This document shows positions 28,691-36,665 of a stretch of DNA of 64,000 bases, piece by piece. The notes under the pieces were generated by a model that did not search any database, was not told where the DNA came from, and worked only from the letters and a program-made list of their open reading frames with translations. The position numbers were made by a program, and so were the translations under genes. Location of the stretch: contig CBDDKM010000003.1 of the NCBI GenBank assembly GCA_965230225.1, positions 62,001-126,000 on the forward strand, read 5' to 3'. The stretch's first letter is position 1; each line of letters begins with the position of its first letter. The DNA comes from CALSMU01 sp965230225 (GTDB lineage: Bacteria; Bacteroidota; Bacteroidia; Flavobacteriales_D; Parvicellaceae).

Positions 28691-28698
28691 CAAATGTA
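28691..28698 (-). promoter_or_regulatory. -7 box of pyrE, adjacent to the start codon
   Basis: Minus strand TACATTTG is an exact match to TAnnTTTG. Only CAGCC lies between it and the pyrE ATG. It overlaps the first bases of the divergent Nudix gene (start 28694). Confidence 0.55.
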
Positions 28699-29311
28699 TA
28701 AAGTTTTTATTTACAATAAACCCTTATTTTTTATAGATAATCAAGATAATTCCACAACATTTCAACAGTCTTCTATCTATCCATGTGAAAATGAGAGAGA
28801 CAAGCAAGCCATTTTGGAATTACATGCTAAATCTCCAGCAGATAAACCACTATATGTTAAGCACGATTCGATTGAGGAATTATGGGACCTATTCTTTGGT
28901 GATTTTGTGAAAATGGAAGCTGCTGGAGGAGTGGTAGAGAATTCCGATAATGAAGTTTTATTCATATTCCGAAATGGTGTTTGGGACTTGCCCAAAGGCA
29001 AAATTGAAGATGGTGAAGCAATTGATGTGGCGGCTATTAGAGAAGTGGAAGAGGAATGTGGAATTTCTGATCCTGTAATAGAACAGCAGTTAATAACCAC
29101 TTATCATACTTATGCCATTCAGGGAAAGGGGTATATTAAACCAACTTACTGGTACTGGATGAAGTACGAGGGAAATCAAGAATTGATACCACAATTAGAG
29201 GAAGGGATTACAGAGGTGAAATGGGTACCGAAAAGTGAGTTTGACAACTATTTGAAAGATACTTATGGATCTATTGTGGATGTGGTAAGAAAATACGAAA
29301 ACGTCAATTGA
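28694..29311 (+). CDS. Nudix hydrolase
   Basis: 205 residues. The Nudix box (Gx5Ex7REUxEExGU) spans residues 102-124, with REVEEECGI as its core. It cleaves nucleoside diphosphate derivatives; the exact substrate is not readable. The ~70-residue N-terminal extension beginning MYKVFIYNKPLFF is typical of Bacteroidota members, which supports this start although it lies eight bases from the divergent pyrE start. The next gene begins one base after its stop, suggesting co-transcription. Confidence 0.9.
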   Translation: MYKVFIYNKPLFFIDNQDNSTTFQQSSIYPCENERDKQAILELHAKSPADKPLYVKHDSIEELWDLFFGDFVKMEAAGGVVENSDNEVLFIFRNGVWDLPKGKIEDGEAIDVAAIREVEEECGISDPVIEQQLITTYHTYAIQGKGYIKPTYWYWMKYEGNQELIPQLEEGITEVKWVPKSEFDNYLKDTYGSIVDVVRKYENVN

Positions 29312-29312
29312 G

Positions 29313-29666
29313 ATGTACGCTAAAGTAATTGAGTGTTATAAAATGAAATCCACTGGATTCCTAGTGAGATTGAAATTGGATCAACCTGGTTTAAAATCAG
29401 GAGTGTTGTTAGGTGCCGCAAATGGATCAATGCGTTGGAAGGTAAAATCCAGAATTTTATATTCTCCGTTTAGGGAATTGCACAAGCGATTTAAGTTTGA
29501 AAAGATTGATGTAATCCATGTTCAATTAGAAGCAGAGAACAAAGAAAAATTGAAGCTGGAATTGTTGAAAAATGAAAATGAAAACATCTTTCAATATCGG
29601 ATAGAAGGAGTGGGGCATAAGCAAATGCCTAAAGCCGGAGATATGCTGATTTGCACTGATTATTGA
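29313..29666 (+). CDS. Small protein of unknown function
   Basis: 117 residues, Lys-rich (predicted basic), no signal peptide or membrane segment. It appears to have two strand-rich halves (FLVRLKLDQPGLKSGVLLG and IDVIHVQLEAE). No family recognised. It is placed one base after the Nudix gene and before tyrS, and is probably cotranscribed with the Nudix gene. Confidence 0.65.
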   Translation: MYAKVIECYKMKSTGFLVRLKLDQPGLKSGVLLGAANGSMRWKVKSRILYSPFRELHKRFKFEKIDVIHVQLEAENKEKLKLELLKNENENIFQYRIEGVGHKQMPKAGDMLICTDY

Positions 29667-29706
29667 TTTCCCTTAACAAGTCTTACAGGTGTAATGGATA
29701 GAATTT

Positions 29707-29714
29707 TATCTTTG
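29707..29714 (+). promoter_or_regulatory. -7 box of tyrS
   Basis: TATCTTTG, an exact TAnnTTTG match, lies 18 bases before the ATG at 29733. It rules out the in-frame ATG at 29694, which is upstream of the transcription start. Confidence 0.65.
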
Positions 29715-29732
29715 CACAAAATCGTAATTGAA

Positions 29733-31017
29733 ATGAATTTTATTGAAGAAATGCAGTGGAGAGGTATGATTCATGACATCATGCCAGGAACAGAAGAAAT
29801 GTTGAGTAAAGGAACTACAGCGGGGTATATTGGATTTGACCCAACTGCAGATTCTTTGCACATTGGAAGCTTGGTGCAAATCATGACTTTAGTTCATTTT
29901 CAACGTGCCGGACATAAGCCTTTTGCTTTAGTAGGAGGTGCAACAGGTATGGTGGGAGATCCATCTGGGAAATCTCAGGAAAGAAAACCTGTTAGATTCG
30001 GAAGTGTTGAATCATAACGTTGCTTGTGTTAAGGCTCAGCTGGAGAAGTTTCTTGACTTTGATTGTGGAGATAACTCTGCAGAGATGGTAAACAATTACG
30101 ATTGGTTTAAAGATATGAGCTTTCTGGATTTCATTAGAGATGTTGGAAAGCACATTACCGTAAACTACATGATGGCCAAAGATTCTGTGAAAACCAGAAT
30201 GGAAACAGGGTTGTCATTTACTGAATTCTCTTACCAATTGGTACAGGGGTACGACTTTTACTGGTTGAACCAAAACAAAAACTGTAAAGTACAGTTAGGA
30301 GGTTCCGATCAATGGGGAAATATCGTTACAGGAACTGAATTAATTAGAAGAAAAACTGGTGGAGAATCGGAAGCATTTGCTGTAACTACTCCACTTATTA
30401 AGAAGGCAGACGGAACCAAATTTGGAAAAACCGAAGGAGGGAACGTATGGCTGGATAAGAATAGAACATCTGTTAGAGACTTTTACCAATACTGGTTAAA
30501 CTCTTCTGATGAAGATGCTGCTAATTACATCAGGATATTTACCCTTCTTTCGAAGGAGGAGATTGAGCAAATTGAAGCTGAGCACTCCAAAGATGTTGGG
30601 AAGAAGCATTTGCAAAAAACACTTGCTAAAGACATTACCATTAGAGTTCATTCTAAAGCTGATTACGATTCTTTAGGGTTGGATAACAATATTATGTTTG
30701 ACAAAAACATAGGAGAAACTGAATTAGCTGAGATGGGCGAAGAGGCGTTTGTTGGTGCTACACAGTCGTACCCTACCATTGAAGTTGATGGTGCAACTAT
30801 TGATTCAGGGTTATTATCCTTTTTGTCGGGAGCAACTGGAAATGCTATTTACCAATCCAATGGAGAGGCTAGAAGAGCAGTGAGCCAAAATGCAGTTTCG
30901 GTAAACAAATCAAAGATCAATTTAGAATTTGATTTGGCTGGTGCAAACTTCTTATACGGTAAATATCTTATCGTTTCCAAAGGGAAGAAAAAGCATTTCC
31001 TGGTTAAAAAATCTTAA
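29733..31017 (+). CDS. tyrS: Tyrosyl-tRNA synthetase, interrupted by a one-base frameshift
   Basis: Class I synthetase charging tRNA-Tyr. The first frame (29733-30017) holds the N-terminus and the HIGH-type motif (DPTADSLHIGSL) through GDPSGKSQER. The rest lies in the next frame, ending at 31017, with NLLDSEVLNHN, LGGSDQWGNI, the KMSKS equivalent KFGKT and a C-terminal S4 domain. Removing one A from the AAAA at 29984-29987 restores the normal sequence SQER-NLLD. Everything else is intact, so this is either a sequencing/assembly error in a homopolymer or a recent mutation. tyrS is normally essential, which favours error unless a second copy exists. Start chosen by the promoter and the N-terminus MNFIEEMQWRG. 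Confidence 0.9.
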
Positions 31018-31724
31018 TGCTTATAAGTATCCCATCTCGCTTTGTACCCCCGGGTATCGAAGTGAACAGACATGGTTCCTGGATATCTTCCTAGTCCACC
31101 ATCGGATTTGATAATTTGTTCGTCCAGTAGTTCAAGAACAATGGCTTTATCATCCTGATTGACCTTGCCGTCTTTGTTGATGTCTTCAACATTAATGTCG
31201 ATGGCTAAACCACGCATGTGTGTACTTTGCTTGGCTCCTTTGATTTTTTTATTGTAGCTAGGGTGTCTAAATCCACTTCTGATGGAGAACCCGTATTTGT
31301 CGTAACCATTTTCATCCAATAAAGTAACCAGATCCATTAATTTGTAAAGCACAGATGCTTGAATGAATAAATAATCTGGCTCGCATTTACCAGTTAGGTT
31401 TTTATAGTATAAGTCTTTTGGAAGGAATTTTTTGATTTTGAATTTACCCACCAGGTACTTGTTAAGGTCGCCGCAATTGACCTTGTAAAAAGGTTGGTTA
31501 GTGTAGTTCTTCTTAAACTTTCCGTTGGTGTTGGTATAGCTAACATACTCTTTATCCAGGTCTTCGAATTGAACTGTTTCCAAAGAGCTCAGTACCGAAT
31601 CTATTTGTTCGTAAGAAAGAATTTCTGGTTGAGGAATTTCCATGTGCTCGACCGACTTTTCAACTTTAGCACAAGAGAATAAAGTAAAGGAGCAGATAGC
31701 GCTCCAGATGAGTTGTTTTTTCAT
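31014..31724 (-). CDS. M15-type peptidase lipoprotein with EF-hand-like loop
   Basis: An upstream ATG at 31778 is in frame, but 31724 gives a lipoprotein signal (MKKQLIWSAICSF, lipobox LFSC) and fits the operon spacing. The C-terminal half matches the DUF882/peptidase M15 family (YcbK-like): SGFRHPSYN, zinc motif STHMRGLAIDIN (SxHxxGxAxD) and VHFDTRG. These enzymes cut peptide cross-links in peptidoglycan. Between the zinc motifs sits DINKDGKVNQDD, a calcium-loop sequence like EF-hand or dockerin loops. Third gene of the DUF4139 operon. The last four bases overlap the tyrS stop region. Confidence 0.8.
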   Translation of the reverse strand: MKKQLIWSAICSFTLFSCAKVEKSVEHMEIPQPEILSYEQIDSVLSSLETVQFEDLDKEYVSYTNTNGKFKKNYTNQPFYKVNCGDLNKYLVGKFKIKKFLPKDLYYKNLTGKCEPDYLFIQASVLYKLMDLVTLLDENGYDKYGFSIRSGFRHPSYNKKIKGAKQSTHMRGLAIDINVEDINKDGKVNQDDKAIVLELLDEQIIKSDGGLGRYPGTMSVHFDTRGYKARWDTYKH

Positions 31725-31725
31725 G

Positions 31726-32205
31726 TTATTTGTATTTATAATATCGAGTGGTTGTGGTTCCTGAATTGGAATTGCCAATGTGAAGGGTGTGTTCTATGGT
31801 AATCAGGTATTTCTCTCCATAAGAGATTACTTTATGGTCCAGTTCCAAGCCTCTTGAGATGACTTGTAAATTGGTTTTTAGATCCAGTTTACCTCCGCAT
31901 AAGGTTTCTCTTTCCAATCGGTTCATGTGATCACTTCTCCAGCAGTATTTGATGGAATACAATCCTTTGAGTTTTGCTGTGCTGTCGATTTCAGTATCTA
32001 CAGGAAGTGTAGTGCAAATAGAGTCCAATTGGGAGCATTCTGCTTTGGCTAATTTAAAATCCGGATAATTACACTCTTTGTAGTAATAACGATCTGATTT
32101 AGAAAATGCAGGAGGAATAATTCCTCCTGCGGTATCAAGTGTTGTTTGCTGAGCTTGCACACCTACAGAAATCAACAATAATATATAGCACAACCACCTG
32201 ATCAT
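31726..32205 (-). CDS. Exported protein of unknown function
   Basis: 159 residues: signal peptide MIRWLCYILLLISVGVQA with cleavage before QQTTLD. The mature part has six Cys, probably disulfide-linked in the periplasm. No family recognised. Its ATG shares one base with the preceding stop (TAATG), so it is translationally coupled to the DUF4139 gene. The M15 lipoprotein gene follows at once. Confidence 0.65.
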   Translation of the reverse strand: MIRWLCYILLLISVGVQAQQTTLDTAGGIIPPAFSKSDRYYYKECNYPDFKLAKAECSQLDSICTTLPVDTEIDSTAKLKGLYSIKYCWRSDHMNRLERETLCGGKLDLKTNLQVISRGLELDHKVISYGEKYLITIEHTLHIGNSNSGTTTTRYYKYK

Positions 32206-33998
32206 TACAATACATCCAGTTCTTTATCGTATTCAATTACATAAGTGAACTCAATAATTTTGGATTCTTTTGGGGCTAGTTTTACGTTCCATTTAAGCGT
32301 ACCTGTGTTCTCTTCTAGTTTTGCTCCATCATCTTTCTTAAGCGTAATTTCAACTCCTTCTTGTTTGGTAATCGGAATTTGATCCTTTAAAATCATGTTC
32401 ACTGTGGAGTTTTTATTGTTTTTCACCACCAACTCAATGGTAATTTCTCTGGAGATGTTTTTCCCCATGTTGGTTTTTTTCTCTTCATCTTCAATCTTTT
32501 TTCTGGAGGTAAAAATGGCTTTTTCTCTACCAAGAGCTAATTCCATTGTGTCGCTTAGCATCATTGGGTCAATAGAAGTTTCTCCAACGTAGGTGTTTTC
32601 GAAATAGATGTTGGCTTTGGCTTTTAGTAAGTTCATTTTTTCCCAGTCAGTAATTCTTGCTAATAGGAAAGCATCTTTATTCACCTTAGGTATCGAGAAG
32701 TGGTTAAATTCTGAACTCAATTTATTGTTACTGATTACCATTAAGATGTTCTCGCCATCCGATGAAACAGAGTATCTGGATCTGATCTTAAATTCAACGT
32801 TACTAAAAGTACTTGTGGAGTTTTTCGTTTGAGCTTGTTGCATCTTGAAATCTTCGTCTGGTTTTGGTTTAGGTGGAGCAACGTATCCTCCTTGCGGACC
32901 TTCTATAAATAATTGTCCATTATCTACCGTAGCAAATGATGTTGTCATTGTTGTGTTTAGGGAAGTATTGTAAGTGTAAGCAGCGGTTGCCATGGTAGAG
33001 TCGGTAACAGATAAATACCCCACACCATTGGCATATTGATTTCTGTTTTGTTGAGCTAACTGTTGAGCTCTACGTCTTTTTTCTGCTTCGTCTACTAATT
33101 CCCACGATGCCATGCTTGGTAATACTAAACTCGAGGTTTGATTGAAGGTGGAAAGTGTAAGCTTTACGTTGTTCCAGTCCTCACCTGTGTTTTGATGTAC
33201 ACTGGCTTTGTAGGTTAGTTGCATCGGTTCTGATTGGTCTTTAGCTCTTAGGTCGTAAGATGGGCTCCAACCAGCATTGCTAACCAGATAATTGATTTTA
33301 ATATTAGAAGTAGTTTCCACATCTGTGGCAACAGTAACAATTACCTGATGTACTTTTCTTTTTACAGGGGTTGGTTGGTCAACATGGTCGTTGTATCGTT
33401 GAAGCTCCGAAAGGCGTTCTTTCATTTTTCGGTTATCTGCTTTTAACTGAAACTCCTGCATTTTAACTTTAAAAAGTTTTGCTTCAATTTCCTCCAGGCT
33501 TACTCTGTAAAACTTAACCGCTTCCATTAATACAGGAAGAGAGTCACTTCTGCCTTCCCCTCGCATGGTTTTGTTTTGAGTAATCAGTGCTTTTTCGTTT
33601 AATAGGTTCTTTTTTTTGGCAGTTACCATTTCTAGTTCAAACTGCTTGTACAGTAATGAATCGCTAATCTGGTCGATCTCCTTCTGAATTCTTTCTGGAA
33701 GAACTTTCACTTTAACTGCCGGTGGCTCATTGTAGTGAATGTTGTGCTTAACATCCAGAATCAATGCTCCATTAGTGGATGAGGCTTGAATGCTTTTGGG
33801 GTTGATGTAAGGAGAAACATCATTGAAGACCAGTTTAGTGGTTCCCTTTTTTAGAGAGGTACTACCTTTACGGAATACCTGTGCTCCATTCAGGAAGACG
33901 GTAACTTCTGAAATTCTGGAGCTAATTTTCTTTTCGTTTGATCCGGCTATACCGAATTGAGTAACTAGAATTAATAATATTACAATTGATTTTTTCAT
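32205..33998 (-). CDS. DUF4139 domain protein (mucoidy-inhibitor A type)
   Basis: An ATG at 34025 is in frame; 33998 gives a standard signal peptide (MKKSIVILLILVTQFGIAG). N-terminal DUF4140 (ISEVTVFLNGAQVFRKG) is followed by a coiled coil, then DUF4139 (SNAGWSPSYDLRA, TGEDWNNVKLTLST) to the end (APKESKIIEFTYVIEY). This domain order defines the MuiA-like family, whose biochemical role is not established. The insertion at about 300-385 is rich in Asn, Gln and Thr. First gene of a three-gene operon. A near-consensus -7 box (TACTTTCG) lies just upstream of 34025. Confidence 0.82.
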   Translation of the reverse strand: MKKSIVILLILVTQFGIAGSNEKKISSRISEVTVFLNGAQVFRKGSTSLKKGTTKLVFNDVSPYINPKSIQASSTNGALILDVKHNIHYNEPPAVKVKVLPERIQKEIDQISDSLLYKQFELEMVTAKKKNLLNEKALITQNKTMRGEGRSDSLPVLMEAVKFYRVSLEEIEAKLFKVKMQEFQLKADNRKMKERLSELQRYNDHVDQPTPVKRKVHQVIVTVATDVETTSNIKINYLVSNAGWSPSYDLRAKDQSEPMQLTYKASVHQNTGEDWNNVKLTLSTFNQTSSLVLPSMASWELVDEAEKRRRAQQLAQQNRNQYANGVGYLSVTDSTMATAAYTYNTSLNTTMTTSFATVDNGQLFIEGPQGGYVAPPKPKPDEDFKMQQAQTKNSTSTFSNVEFKIRSRYSVSSDGENILMVISNNKLSSEFNHFSIPKVNKDAFLLARITDWEKMNLLKAKANIYFENTYVGETSIDPMMLSDTMELALGREKAIFTSRKKIEDEEKKTNMGKNISREITIELVVKNNKNSTVNMILKDQIPITKQEGVEITLKKDDGAKLEENTGTLKWNVKLAPKESKIIEFTYVIEYDKELDVL

Positions 33999-34157
33999 GA
34001 TAGTAGGCTTTTGGTAAATCATCAATGTCGAAAGTATAGGAGTTGCACGGGGAAAGGAACAAGCACTTAGCGAATGCCATTTCTCACTTGGTGAAACCGA
34101 CTCATTAGTGACAATATTCGGAATGTGAGTAATGAGAAAGGTTGTATCTTGGCATTT

Positions 34158-34994
34158 ATGAGGTTGTTAACCGATCAGAATATAGAGTTGGATCCAAAGG
34201 TTGTCTGGAGGCGAGAAGTGGTGTTTCTGGTGATGGCTGGTATTTTCCTGGGGTCATTGACCATGCTCAATATATTGGGGATTACCAGATTTATTGATAT
34301 CTCTAAACTACTGGGTGCTGAGGCAGGAAAGTTCCAACTTCCGGTGGGAGTGTTGGCCTATCCGGTTACTTTTTTGTGTACTGATTTTATTTCGGAATTA
34401 TTTGGTAAGCGCAGAGCAAACCTGATTGTTTGGGTAGGGTTTGTACTCAACTTATGGGTACTATTTATATTGTGGCTAGGAGGAGCTCTACCTCCCGAGC
34501 CAGAGATTTGTACGGAGATTGGTATGCTTAATGGAGTAGAGGTGGGAGATTCGGTTTGTCCTCAAATGGGAGTTCCTCCGGTAGGAGCGCACGGAAGAAC
34601 CTTTTTTCAGCTGAGGTATTTTGCTTTTGGAGCAACCATGGCTTCTATGATCGCTTATTTAGTAGCTCAGTTTTGCGATGTTCATATTTTCCATTACTTG
34701 AAAAAACTAACCAAAGGGAAGCACTTGTGGTTAAGAAACAACGGATCTACTTTAATTAGTCAGATGGTCGATTCTACAGCAGTGATCTTAATTACCTATT
34801 TCTTTACTACCGGAGCATTGCCCATAAATGAGCAAGAAAGCTTAGCGCCACAATTACTTTATTTAATCTTAACGGGGTATGTATTTAAGTTACTGGCAGC
34901 CCTTTTTGATACGGTTCCTTTTTACATAGGTGTGGCATGGTTGAAAAAATACCTACAGATTTCTGAAGAAGAATATCAGTCTGAATTACATTGA
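34158..34994 (+). CDS. YhhQ-family queuosine precursor transporter
   Basis: 278 residues from this start; an ATG at 34125 is in frame, but a -7-like TATCTTGG lies between the two. About seven membrane segments. The family signature FLCTDFISELFGKRRAN is at the second or third helix. VUT_1/YhhQ proteins import preQ0 or preQ1 for queuosine synthesis. An insertion with PPEPEICTEIG and further Cys between helices is typical of Bacteroidota members. No other queuosine gene is in the window. Confidence 0.87.
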   Translation: MRLLTDQNIELDPKVVWRREVVFLVMAGIFLGSLTMLNILGITRFIDISKLLGAEAGKFQLPVGVLAYPVTFLCTDFISELFGKRRANLIVWVGFVLNLWVLFILWLGGALPPEPEICTEIGMLNGVEVGDSVCPQMGVPPVGAHGRTFFQLRYFAFGATMASMIAYLVAQFCDVHIFHYLKKLTKGKHLWLRNNGSTLISQMVDSTAVILITYFFTTGALPINEQESLAPQLLYLILTGYVFKLLAALFDTVPFYIGVAWLKKYLQISEEEYQSELH

Positions 34995-35018
34995 TAACCA
35001 GTGATTTTTGTACATTTA
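34991..35018 (+). promoter_or_regulatory. Promoter of the small exported protein gene
   Basis: TTG (34991-34993), 17-base spacer and TACATTTA (35011-35018), seven of eight matches to the -7 consensus. It starts inside the 3' end of the transporter gene, 19 bases before the next ATG. Confidence 0.5.
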
Positions 35019-35037
35019 ATGCATCAAAATCACCACA

Positions 35038-35367
35038 ATGAAAAAAGTAAAAATAATTCTACCGGCCTTATTATTGTCCATGTTTATGGCTAATAGTGCT
35101 TCGGCTCAAGTTTCGGAATCCAAAAAACAAGATGTTAAAGTTGTAGAGCAAGCTCCTACTTACATCATGGATGTAAAGAAGTTAATGACATGTTTTAAAG
35201 GAGGAGAGGTTCCTGAGAGCTTTCCTAAATATGATGCTACCAAAACCAAAGACGAAAACAAGCAGATTGTTTCTGAGTGGTGCAATGTTTCCACCAACTA
35301 TGCAAAGCTTTCGGATGTTGGAATTGAGAAATTAAAAACCTACCGATCTAAATCGGCAGGGAGGTAA
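35038..35367 (+). CDS. Small exported protein of unknown function
   Basis: 109 residues. Signal peptide MKKVKIILPALLLSMFMANSASA with cleavage before QVSESK. The mature ~85 residues are Lys-rich with two Cys (CFKGGEVPES and WCNVSTNY). No family recognised. It has its own promoter and a terminator right after it. Confidence 0.65.
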   Translation: MKKVKIILPALLLSMFMANSASAQVSESKKQDVKVVEQAPTYIMDVKKLMTCFKGGEVPESFPKYDATKTKDENKQIVSEWCNVSTNYAKLSDVGIEKLKTYRSKSAGR

Positions 35368-35383
35368 AAAATAGAATAAAAAG

Positions 35384-35414
35384 AAAGGGCTGACCAATTT
35401 GGTCAGCCCTTTTT
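35384..35414. terminator. Bidirectional terminator
   Basis: AAAGGGCTGACC / GGTCAGCCCTTT with a short AATTT loop and a following T run, between two convergent genes. Confidence 0.92.
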
Positions 35415-35431
35415 GTATGCATTTAGTTTTG

Positions 35432-36601
35432 TTATGATTTTGGATTAGCATAAAGCCTTACATCATCTCCTGTAATTTGTTTATCACATAAAATAACAAG
35501 ACGTTCAATGATGTTTCTAAGCTCTCTGATATTTCCGGTCCAGTTTACTTCTTTCATCGCATCTAAGGCATCCTGAGTAATTTCTTTTAAAGGTAGCCCT
35601 TGATCTTCGCAGATGATGTTTAAGAAGTGATTGGTTAAGATTGGAATATCATCCTTTCTCTCGTTAAGTGAAGGAACGTGAATCGGAATAACATTTAATC
35701 TGTGGTATAAATCCTCTCTGAAGTTTCCTTCCTCAATTTCCTTTCTAAGGTCTTTGTTGGTGGCGGCAAAAACTCTAACACTTACCTTAATTTCTTTATC
35801 TCCACCAACTCGGGTAATTTTATTCTCCTGTAATGCACGCAATACCTTAGCCTGAGCAGAAAGACTCATGTCTCCAACTTCGTCCATGAACAAAGTACCT
35901 CCGTTGGCTAACTCAAACTTTCCTTGTCTTTGTTTATGAGCTGAGGTAAAAGATCCCTTCTCATGCCCGAATAATTCACTTTCGATAAGCTCAGACGGAA
36001 TGGCAGCACAGTTAACTTCCACAAATGGAGCTTTAGCACGCTCACTTTTTTCGTGTAGTTGGCGAGCAACCAATTCTTTTCCGGATCCATTTCCTCCTGT
36101 TATTAAAACACGAGCATCGGTAGGAGCTACTTTGTTGATCATTTCTTTGATTCGCTGGATGCCATCTGACTCCCCAACTATATCTGTGATCTTTCCTTTA
36201 CTAACTTTTCTCTTAAGTTTCTTAACCTCTTTAACAATGTCTTTTTTCTCCAGTGCATTTCTCAGAGTAACAAGAGTTCTATTAAGGTCCAGCGGCTTTT
36301 GGATAAAATCGTAAGCTCCCTTTTTGATTGCTTCTACGGCGGTTTCGACATTACCGTGCCCCGAAATCATTACAATGGGTACTTCAATGCCATTTTCCAA
36401 GACCTTGTCCAGTACTTCCATACCATCCATCTTTGGCATTTTTATGTCGCAAAGAACAAGGTCATAAGTGTTTTTCAAAAGTTTGTCTAACCCGTCTTTT
36501 CCGTCTTCTGCGGTATCTACTTTGAATTTCTCAAATTCAAGAATTTCTTGTAGAGTAGATCTAATGGGGCGCTCATCGTCTATTACTAATATTTTTGTCA
36601 T
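35432..36601 (-). CDS. NtrC-type sigma-54 activator, receiver plus AAA, lacking Fis domain
   Basis: 389 residues. Receiver with Asp52 (LVLCDIKMPKMDG), then a sigma-54 AAA+ domain from ~140 to ~375: Walker A GGNGSGKE (169-176), the sigma-54-contacting loop reading GSFTSA (216-221) instead of GAFTGA, Walker B GGTLFMDEVGD, and the sensor II-type WTGNIRELRN. The chain ends about 25 residues later, without the C-terminal Fis-type helix-turn-helix. It probably activates from solution or acts through another protein. Its sensor kinase is not next to it. The altered loop still keeps Phe and Thr. Confidence 0.9.
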   Translation of the reverse strand: MTKILVIDDERPIRSTLQEILEFEKFKVDTAEDGKDGLDKLLKNTYDLVLCDIKMPKMDGMEVLDKVLENGIEVPIVMISGHGNVETAVEAIKKGAYDFIQKPLDLNRTLVTLRNALEKKDIVKEVKKLKRKVSKGKITDIVGESDGIQRIKEMINKVAPTDARVLITGGNGSGKELVARQLHEKSERAKAPFVEVNCAAIPSELIESELFGHEKGSFTSAHKQRQGKFELANGGTLFMDEVGDMSLSAQAKVLRALQENKITRVGGDKEIKVSVRVFAATNKDLRKEIEEGNFREDLYHRLNVIPIHVPSLNERKDDIPILTNHFLNIICEDQGLPLKEITQDALDAMKEVNWTGNIRELRNIIERLVILCDKQITGDDVRLYANPKS

Positions 36602-36665
36602 GTCCTTGGTATTATGGTTCGGTTGTGTCTATACAAATCTGATTCCAAAATAAAAATTTTATGGA

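Noticed and set aside
29694..29732. Upstream in-frame ATG of tyrS
   Set aside because: It precedes the exact -7 box at 29707-29714, so it would not be in the transcript, and the extra residues do not fit the family.
29984..29987. Programmed ribosomal frameshift in tyrS
   Set aside because: No pseudoknot or slippery heptamer is obvious, and the family is not known to use frameshifting; a homopolymer error is simpler.
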